NCBI GenBank assembly: GCA_021234155.1
Contig: JAJEKV010000004.1
Coordinates: 21,123,619 to 21,187,618, forward strand
Source of the DNA: Isoetes taiwanensis
Lineage: Eukaryota; Streptophyta; Lycopodiopsida; Isoetales; Isoetaceae
Length of the DNA stretch: 64,000 nt
Reading direction: 5' to 3'
In this document: piece by piece, positions 56,765 through 64,000 of the stretch
How positions within the stretch are numbered: position 1 is the stretch's first letter
Layout of the letters: every line of letters starts with the position of its first letter
Notes under the pieces: model-generated
Database searches by the model: none
What the model was told of the DNA's origin: nothing
Seen by the model: the letters and a program-made list of their open reading frames with translations, nothing else
Program-made: the position numbers and the translations under genes

Positions 56765-56904
56765 ATTCATCCAAGTTGTCCTTAGGCCGAAACAAAATCA
56801 TTGCTTAGGGACCCTTAGGAGCATTTCCAAGCTCGGTTAGCCTATAAATCATACCTCTAGACCCCGAGAAAGTCGAGAATTGTAAACCTAAAATTTTTCC
56901 AAAA

Positions 56905-58560
56905 TTAGGGTTTTGCCTATAAAGGGGAACCCAAGTGTCATTTGCACCTTCCAACCTCGCTCTGCTCCAAGCCGATTTCCGATCCCTTAGATCCTTAGAA
57001 GACACGCATCGTCTGTCATCCCCGGCTCCTCGGTGCTCATGGCCACTTCTTCATTCAAGCGATGGTACAGCCACGGCTCATGTGGTGGCGACATCGAATC
57101 TGTCTTCGGTGTCTTCCGAAGGGAACTTGACATTGAGGCCACCATCAACGCCACTCCCTTCTACCGAGAACATCATGTCGAAGTTCCATGCCAAGATAGG
57201 ACCCTTTTGGTAGAACTCCCACCTTGTGTAGGGTATTTTGCACCTAACACTTTGCCCTCAAGTTAGCCCCCGCAAGATATCCCAAATGTAGATAAGTACT
57301 TAGAGAATAAAGCAGTCCGCCTTCCCAACTACATGTCCATCTCTGTCAATAGGAGGAGGTACTTCTCCTATAAGAGCTTGTAGCCATCTTTCTATCTCTT
57401 GGGGTCAAACCGGATAGGGGAACCCTCGGTGCACCTTTAGAAGTTGAACCCATAGCCATGGCCGCGGCCAAGCAGAGGAGGAACGGATGCGACTTCGAGT
57501 ACGAGCAAGAAGAAGAGGAGGAGGATGAATCTGAATCAGACCGGAAGACCCGGATCTAGAACAGAGAGGCGGAAGTTTTAAGCGGAGCAGCCAGATCCAA
57601 AACTTCGAAGAGGGACTGCGAGCAACAAGAAGAGCCCTACCACTCGAGGCGGGGATTACACGCTTGACGCGGTGTTCATAGCAAAGAGGCATATCTAACC
57701 CTTCACGACATCAAGAATCTTCTACAGTGCCGCGACAGAGGCCTTAGGGTGGATGAGATTTTACACCTTCTACGACAGCAGGCGGATCTCGACGACTTCA
57801 TCGATCGAGAAGCTCAGGACTTCCCTATCAGCATAAGAGAAGCCAAGACCTTCACCGGGCGAGACATCATCGATATAGAGGCTTACGCGGGCATCGAGGC
57901 ATGATGATGGCGAAACGAATTGCCCCTGAGGAGGAGTTCATGGCAATCCAGGAACAAATGGGCATCAAAGGCAAGTCCACATCAGCATTATTACCGAGCT
58001 CGCCAACACCCATCCCGGCAAAGATGGAGGCAAGTATCAACCTAAGGAGGCTGGTGCACCAAGACTTGAGAGAGCTAGAGGAGATACGGTGGATGACTTC
58101 GCGGGGAAGGCCTGGGGGCAACTTCCTCGTCTGCCAAGAAAGAAACAGGGGCATGATAAGGCATTTCCAGATACTACCCGCCGTTCTTCTTTGGGCCGGA
58201 AGAATAGATTATTCACCGCCAATTTAGCCCAAGAGGTGAAGAAGGGGTCTTTATGCTTATCGCCCTCAGGTTTGGACACCATGCACGATTACCTCCAAAC
58301 ATCGACCATGTTGTCCACGATCAAGAGAGCGATTGCATTGACCATCTTCGACTTTGCAATCCCTTATATAGGTAGGCGATTGGCAAATGGCAGTTGCGTA
58401 TACATCGGATAGGAGAATTCAAGACATGGAGGCAGTACTCCAAGGAGGAACGTCAACAAATATCCTCAGGAATTTAACAGGGTCATTAGGTACGGCCCAA
58501 GTGAAGAAATTTTTGGAGGACCACCCTGACTACCTCAAGAAATTTCAAGAGTAAAAGTCT
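56905..58560 (+). pseudogene. Degraded ORF in the retrotransposon leader (second block)
   Basis: A second TATA-like box (GCCTATAAAGG, about 56911) precedes a start at 57039 (MATSSFKRWYSHGSCGGDIE). Further open stretches read KRWY.., then at about 57680-57900 LTLHDIKNLLQCRDRGLRVD and FPISIREAKTFTGRDIIDIE. The block ends near 58550 with KKFLEDHPDYLKKFQE. Frames change several times. I recognise no domain. It may be a second leader protein or an extended gag N terminus. Confidence 0.35.
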
Positions 58561-58679
58561 ATTAATTTGCATGTAAAAGCTTATTATATATGAATATAAT
58601 ATATATCTCTTTTTGTATATAATTGCTCCCTCAAATTGTATAAGCAAGTAAAACAACGTAACACACAAAACAAGAACTA

Positions 58680-59735
58680 ATGATCAGAATGTACTCTAAT
58701 GTGCATGCAGCTAGAGTACCTAGAAACCTTGATGAACACAGGCAGCGAGAACAAGAACGTACCCCGCAAAGGCGCTTCCAGCCGAGGAATTTGCGCCCAG
58801 AATTCGAAGCGGTAACACCGGAGGAGGAGCTATCCCAAATCAGATCTGACATCCATGACATAAGGGCATTGCTAGCAAGGGCAGCAGCAATAGGAGGACA
58901 GGACCAGAATGTACCCTTGCCGGAAACGCCAGCTGGCCGAACAGTGCAACGAAGGAAGAGAAGCAGAGGGAGAAGATCTCCTAGCTCGGGATCCTCAAGC
59001 TCCAGCTCGGATACAGACTCGGCATCGGAAGAGCAGGAAGAAGAGGCACGAGGTCGCCGGCAGGATCCAAACCGTGGCGAGGGGACGAGATCACGAGGAC
59101 CGACATCGGAAGAAAGTTGACTCCGCCCTTAGTAATGTGTGGAAAGCCGAAAGTTAGAGCGATTTCGTGGAGAAAACAGATCCGAATGGAAGCAGAGGCG
59201 TGGGCTGGATGAGATGAGTGAGTATGGCAACGCCTATGGCATGAAAGATAAAGACAAAGGCAGGGTAGCAACAGACCAAACCTCAAGGGTGCAGCTAGAA
59301 TTTTGGTGGAAGGGGTATGCCAAAGCACATGGGGCGAAAGCAGGGGGACAGTTGCAAGTTCGTAAAGTTCGCCAAGGCATTCAAACATCATTATGTACCA
59401 AGAGAACATAAGTGCAACATGATGCGCCGTTTCTATAGGTTGCAACAGGGCAACAAATCAGTCGTAAAAATACAGAGGAATTCATGAGACTAAGGCTTTA
59501 TGTGCCAAAGTTGAGTGAAAAGCATGCGATGGAAGGCTATATTGAAGGCTTGAACGATGAGATCCATAAGCTTGTAAAGGGCAATAAACCCAAAGTCCGT
59601 GGTCGAGGCGTAAGCAAAGGCCATAAGTTTGCAAGGAACAGTCCACAAGAGCGGGCATCAAGGCAGCAATATTTCCGGGATAAGGGGAAGAGCACGAGGG
59701 GCTATAGCCCAAGGGCGGCAAGCCCAAGTAGCTAG
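58680..59735 (+). pseudogene. Ty3/gypsy gag
   Basis: A start at 58680 or 58689 opens about 140 residues, with ELSQIRSDIHDIRALLARAA (coiled-coil-like) and then an Arg/Ser/Glu-rich stretch. After frameshifts near 59120-59400 the capsid core is readable as FKHHYVPREHKCNMMRRFYR and LQQGNKSVVKIQ, the F..Y.P.....M...F..L.QG..SV pattern of retrotransposon gag. Next is AMEGYIEGLNDEIHKLVKG, the end of the capsid. A basic tail (RGRGVSKGHKFARNS) follows to a stop at 59735. No CCHC knuckle is seen. Gag forms the cytoplasmic particle that packages the RNA. Confidence 0.75.
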
Positions 59736-59949
59736 CAAGACGCTAAAGACAATTCAAATTATGGGAAGCAAGGCAACACAAGTAGTGGCAAGCGAGAAAA
59801 GAAACGGTAAGCTTCAAGGAGCAAGGAGCCAAGTCTAACTACTCCCAAGCGGTGAGGCAATTTCTGCAGATCCATTCCCAAGGAAAAGAAGCGAGGGAAT
59901 GTATAGAGAAGCGGTGTGTTTTAGGATGCTTCCAGCCTGTGGCATAGGA

Positions 59950-60560
59950 CCAACAATTGCCCCCCGATTATGAATGCGGCATTGGCGAGCTGGGATGGGA
60001 GACACCATCGGACGCCAGACGACGACGGAAGCACGGGATTACATCCATGGTGAGTGTCACATCTTTGCAGCTATTGATACAGTGGAATGCGAGAAAGTCA
60101 AGATAAGGTGATCTCAACGGCCCGGGAAAAGCCCAAGAGAAATCCTTTATAGTATTGATAGACTCGAAGCGATCATAATTTTGCATCCCCTAGGATGGTA
60201 AGCATGTTGAAGTTAAAGCCGTTAAAGTCAAGCCAAGGCCGATGGTGTTAGCCAATGGAGCAATTAGGCATCTGGCCAGGAAGAGAATAAACTTCAATGT
60301 AGACTTGCCGGTGTTAATGTTGCATTGGGAGCGGAAGTCATGAATATAGGCAAGTATGATCTCATTATTGGAATGGAATATCTTGGACCAAATAGGAGCA
60401 ATCATCGATTGTGGGAAACGAAGGTGACCTTAACAACGCCAGAGGGCAAAGTCATCGAAATCACAGTAGGTAAAGTAACCCCAATCATGCAATGCATGAG
60501 TAGTGAAAAATTGCTTAAGTGCATAAGAAAGCAAAGTGGTGGCCTATCTCCTTAAGCTTG
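59950..60560 (+). pseudogene. Ty3/gypsy protease
   Basis: Near 60150 a frame reads VLIDSKRS where an aspartic protease would have D-S/T-G; the glycine is missing. Later come VLANGAIRHLA (about 60250) and YDLIIGMEYLGPNRSN (about 60355-60400), equivalent to the conserved IILGMDWL segment, then WETKVTLTTPEGKVIEI. Protease would release gag and pol products. The broken catalytic triplet and frameshifts mean it is inactive. Confidence 0.65.
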
Positions 60561-60639
60561 AGCTCCAAGATCGGGAGCGGAGAGAAATAAAGAGATCAAA
60601 GAATCTAGCAAGCTTCCCGGGCCAATAGCAAAGTTGATC

Positions 60640-61475
60640 GAGGAATTTCACGACTTGTTCCCCGATGAGATTAAGCGACTTCCAGCCCTATAGAGGAGTC
60701 GAGTGTGAAATAGCACTTGAACTGGGGCCGAAGCCTACAAGCAAGGCACCTTATAGGATGTCAACCGAGGAGTTGACAGAGTTAAAGAAGCAGTTGCAAG
60801 AATTGCTAGACCTAGGGTTCATAAGACCTAGTGTCTCCCCGTTCGGAGCCCCTATTCTCTTTGTGAAGAAGAAGGATGGGAGCCTTAGGATGTGCATTGA
60901 TTACCGCCAGTTAAATAAGCACACCATCAAAAATAAGTATGCCTTGCCTAGGTCAGATGACTTAATGGATCGATTTGCGAGGAGCAAAGATTTTCTCCAA
61001 AATAGATCTCAGATCAGGATATCACCAGATTAGGATCAAGGAGGAAGACATTCATAAGATAGCGTTCAGGACAAGATATGGGCACTATGAATTCACAGTT
61101 ATGCCCTTTGGATTATCTAATGCACCAGCAACATTCATGAGGTTAATGAACGACGTCTTCCGCGAATTTCTAGATTCCTTCATCATAGTCTTCTTCGACG
61201 ATATCTTGGTTTACACAGCAAAGTACGTGGAGGAGCACGCCCAACACTTGAGGAAGGTGCTTGAAAAGTTAAGAAGGCATCAACTCTTTGCGGGTTATCG
61301 AAGTGCCCTTCCGAACGGAAAGAGTGGAGTACTTGGGGCACGCGTGATCACGCGAGAAGGCATTTCCTGCGGACCCGCGAAGATAGAAGCCGTGATCGGG
61401 CTGGCGGCACCAAAGAATACACATGAAGTCGGGGAGCTTCCTAGGGCTAGCGAGGCTATTATAGAAGATTTGTGA
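60640..61475 (+). pseudogene. Ty3/gypsy reverse transcriptase
   Basis: Opens with FHDLFPDEI, then [37 protein letters not shown] and [21 protein letters not shown] frameshift near 61000 leads to [40 protein letters not shown] and the catalytic FFDDILVYT (about 61197). The thumb region is decayed: FLGH is reduced to VLGARVITREGI. The RT copies element RNA into DNA in the particle. The FDDI form of the box is typical of chromoviruses, unlike the DDF box at 4.77 kb. Confidence 0.92.
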
Positions 61476-61479
61476 AGAA

Positions 61480-62020
61480 TTTTGCCAAGGTAGCAGCGCC
61501 ATTAACCGGATCTCACAAAAGGTGGGAAGATAAAAGATTGGGCAGCCCATTGGCAAAACAAGGCCCGAGAAAGCATTTGAGACATCGAAGGAAGCTTTGA
61601 CGACGGGCGCCAAGATTGGTCTTGCCGAGATCCGACCAAAGATAAGCTTGTAGCAACAGATGCTAGCGGGGATAGCAACAGCGCAAATCCTCATGGGGAA
61701 GAAAGAGTAGTGGCCTATGATTCCAAGAAGTTGAACGACGCCGAACAGCGCTACCCAACGCATGATCAGGAGCTCCTGGCTATAGTAAGGGCTTTAAGAA
61801 TTTGGAGGCATTATTTATTGGGAAGAAAATTCCAGTTAGACACGGATCATCAAAGCCTCCAATATATATTTACGCAGCCGCTCCTTAATTTGAGGCAAAG
61901 GAGATGGATGGAATTCTTGGAAGAATATGACTTTGAGATAAGTTATAAGCCAGGGAAGCTCAATGTGGTTGCGGATGCCCTTTCCAGGAAGCCATTGGCA
62001 ACCAGAATTCATTGTAACGC
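61480..62020 (+). pseudogene. Ty3/gypsy RNase H
   Basis: Sequence at 61590-61700 is frameshifted. From 61710 a clean frame reads AYDSKKLNDAEQRYPTHDQE, LLAIVRALRIWRHYLLGRKF and DTDHQSLQYI, then ISYKPGKLNVVADALSRKPL. These are standard RNase H and connection motifs; the E of HDQELLAIV and the D of DTDH are catalytic-site residues. The frame runs on to 62234. Confidence 0.9.
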
Positions 62021-62219
62021 CATATCAACACTTGTAAGTGAGTTTGGCAAGAAGATTGAGGAAACATTGCCGACGGACCTCGATTTCAAGGAAGTTTGGG
62101 CGAGCCTTTCCAAAGAGGCGGGACCGACAAGGAAAGGGAGATGTTCGTGCACTACAAGAAGGAAGGGAACTTGCTATATTATAAAAATAAATTGTGTGTA
62201 CCAAAATCTTCTTAAGTTA

Positions 62220-63230
62220 GAAAGCTTATTTTGAATGATACACACAATAGTCCCATAGCAGGGCATGCAGGGTTCATGAAGACATATTTCAAGATTAGAA
62301 GCAGTTATTATTGGCCCGGCATGAAGAAGGAAATAGCAAGATATATTAGAGAGTGCCAGATATGCCAGCAGACAAAGGCGGAACAGCTCCGGATCCCAGG
62401 TGCCTTGGAACCATTGCCCGTGCCAAATGCTAAGTGGGAGGTGATAAGTATGGATTTTATTACGGGACTCCCAAGAACGGCAAAGGGGCAAAGATGCCTT
62501 GATGGTGGTAGTAGATAAGTTGTCAAAGATGGCACACTTTTGTGCCGTGCGGGACAACGTGATCTGCATTAGACACGACCAACCTATTTGTTAAGGAGAT
62601 TTTTAGGCTCCATGGCATGCCAAGGGAGATAATCTCGGATAGAGACTCCAAGTTTATGAGTGCCTTTTGGCAGGACCTATTTACCACCATCCAGACGAAG
62701 CTTTCGATGAGCACGGCATATCATCCCCAAACAGATGGTCAGACGGAGAGGACAAACAGGATCATCGAAGATATGTTAAGAAGCTATGTATGGAACAAGC
62801 AATCCAAGTGGGATGATTTCATCTACCTAGTAGAGTTTGCCTACAACAGCACCAAGCAGGAGTCATCGCAGATGAGTCCTTTTATGATTAATTACGGGTA
62901 TCAGTGTCTTACCCCAGATACTTGGCACAACCCTGTGTCCAAGGTGGAAGTCTCCCAGCAGATGCTTTCAGAAATGCAAGACTTGGTGGAGGAAGTGAGA
63001 GGATATCTCCTTGCGGCAAAGAAGAAGCGTGCAGAAAAGCATCGCCGACAAGCATAGGACGGTAAGAGAATTTGAAGTGGGAGACAAAGTGTGGTTGAAG
63101 ATCAAAGTCAAGCAGGCCAAGCTCCGCATCGGCAATTGCAAGAAGCTTGCTCCAAGATGGGCTGGACCCTTCAGAATAGAGAAGAGAGTAGGTAACCAAT
63201 CCTACAAGTTGGACTTAAAGACATCTTAAG
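62220..63230 (+). pseudogene. Ty3/gypsy integrase
   Basis: The zinc-binding HHCC domain is visible as H (GHAGFMKT), SSYYWPGMKKEIARYIRECQ and CQICQQTK. The catalytic core has D in SMDFITGLP (about 62452), D in ISDRDSKFMSAFWQDLF (about 62634) and E in YHPQTDGQTERTNRIIEDML (about 62725). It then reads WDDFIYLVEFAYNST. A frameshift near 62505 splits the core. After a stop at 63057 a new frame gives HRTVREFEVGDKVWLKIK and LAPRWAGPFRIEKRVG, the C-terminal GPF/Y domain. Integrase would insert the DNA copy; this one is broken. Confidence 0.92.
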
Positions 63231-63252
63231 ATACATAAGGTTTTCCGTAAGT

Positions 63253-63500
63253 TTGCTAAAGAGGCACACCCCAAACCCCGAGGAAGTATTGGAGACAAAT
63301 GAGTTTTTAGAAATGACGGACGAGCATATTGAAATCGTTCCGGAAGTCCTTCTTAATAGATCTTATAAGAAGACAAGAAGGTCAAAATTCCTCCAATACC
63401 TTGTGAAGTGGAAGCACTTACCGTTGGAAGACGCCACGTGGGTACTTGAGTCGATCTTAAGAAACAAGACTCGAGTTTATGGAGCAATGCAAGGGTCATT
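63253..63500 (+). pseudogene. Chromodomain of the Ty3/gypsy integrase
   Basis: From about 63325 the frame reads EIVPEVLLNRSYKKTRRSKF, LQYLVKWKHLPLEDATWV. The VLxxR, YLVKWK and ATWE/V blocks are the chromodomain that directs chromovirus integration to heterochromatin. The usual glutamate after ATW is valine here. The frame stops at 63570. Confidence 0.88.
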
Positions 63501-63570
63501 TCGTCAAGAAGTAGTCGACATCAGCATCCAAGAAATCGGCTCAGGCATGTCGATTTGGGTTTGGATTTAA

Positions 63571-64000
63571 GCATGTGTAGCTAAGGCTAATCTACGCATG
63601 CAGCCTATGCTAGGCATGGGTTGCATGCGTTGTTACCGATGATGAGACCACTACGGTGCTCTCTAGGGCGTGGTGTAATGTCAATGTAGGCATGACCGCG
63701 TTTCCGCTTGTTTGAGTGGAAGGTAGATTAGAAAGTCTACTTCTGTTCCACGGAAGTAGACGACCTCGAGAGAAAAGAGGTCATTCAGGTATGCATTGAT
63801 AGGAAAAGCACCTTTAGCCCCATATATGCTTTGATAGGAGGAATCTATCCTTCACGCCCCATATACGGGAAGGATATCCTCCACGCTGGGCAACTAGAGG
63901 TGTAGGCATGAGCGGCATATAGGCATATAGGCGCTGTCTCTTCGGCCAGGATGGGAGAAACATAATCTTCCTATGCCGAAGAGATATGCCTTGCATCCAT
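63571..64000. other. 3' untranslated part of the retrotransposon, no LTR start
   Basis: No coding and no TGTGACGTTCC-type LTR start. An inverted pair CCATATA..TATATGG and repeated CTTTGATAGGAGG-like and AAGGATATCC-like phrases occur at 63780-63890. The element continues past the window. Confidence 0.5.

Larger units (their letters stand above)
52703..64000 (+). mobile_element. Chromodomain Ty3/gypsy retrotransposon (3' end beyond window)
   Basis: Order on the plus strand: 5' LTR from 52703, tRNA-iMet primer site at 54306, a 4.4-kb leader with hairpin repeats and extra coding stretches, gag from about 58680, then protease, reverse transcriptase, RNase H, integrase and chromodomain to about 63500. 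The PR-RT-RH-INT order with a terminal chromodomain defines chromoviruses (Metaviridae). Frameshifts in gag, RT, RH and INT show a dead copy. No 3' LTR start (TGTGACGTTCC) appears before the window ends. Confidence 0.9.

Noticed and set aside
52703-64000. 3' LTR of the chromovirus within the window
   Set aside because: No TGTGACGTTCC start or other match to the 5' LTR appears between the chromodomain and position 64000.
1-64000. CRISPR arrays, bacterial operons, tRNA or rRNA genes
   Set aside because: No regular repeat-spacer structure, no ribosome-binding-site-led gene strings and no recognisable tRNA or rRNA; the TGGTATCAGAGC sites are retrotransposon primer sites, not tRNA genes.

Overview
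The window is nuclear DNA of a land plant with a large, repeat-rich genome. The evidence is spliced gene remnants of plant families (caffeoyl-CoA O-methyltransferase, pentatricopeptide repeat protein, GH17 beta-1,3-glucanase, a CHX-like membrane protein), chromodomain Ty3/gypsy elements primed by initiator tRNA-Met, and hAT, CACTA-like and Mutator-type DNA elements. There are no bacterial operons and I saw no tRNA, rRNA or CRISPR array. I cannot name the species. The unusual Ulp1 transposon weakly suggests a lineage outside the well-studied flowering plants.

Layout. 0-16.9 kb: broken host genes and small repeats (O-methyltransferase and PPR pseudogenes, a LINE fragment abutting a gypsy fragment, two MITEs, a 370-bp tandem repeat, a 190-bp exon-like tandem array beside a GH17 fragment), and one plausible multi-exon membrane-protein gene at 13.9-15.3 kb (minus). 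16.88-41.71 kb: a single 24.8-kb nested hAT transposon, delimited by an exact 8-bp target duplication and CAGGG termini. 41.7-52.7 kb: a truncated chromovirus-type LTR element on the minus strand, dispersed repeats, a Mutator-type MITE whose empty site also lies in the window, and largely unrecognised sequence. 52.7-64 kb: the 5' LTR and most of the interior of a chromodomain Ty3/gypsy element, running off the right edge.

The hAT element is the main discovery. Its transposase gene (BED zinc finger, DUF659-like region, C-terminal dimerisation region, acidic tail) is interrupted by three separate insertions, each with its own target duplication: a 2.2-kb solo LTR (GTTTG), a 9.08-kb DNA transposon (CCCA) and a 3.57-kb CACTA-like element (CAA). 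Computed removal of each insertion plus one duplication restores the reading frame at that junction. The 9.08-kb insertion has perfect 24-bp inverted ends and two convergent genes: a transposase-like gene and a multi-exon gene joining a basic N terminus, a coiled coil, a RING-like finger and a Ulp1/C48 SUMO-type protease. I could not assign it to a named superfamily. The hAT also carries opposite-strand coding remnants that look like a second gene.

The right-hand retroelement has two unusual traits: 4.4 kb between primer site and gag, and five copies there of a two-stem palindromic hairpin. All coding calls come from reading translations by eye; nothing was checked against a database.
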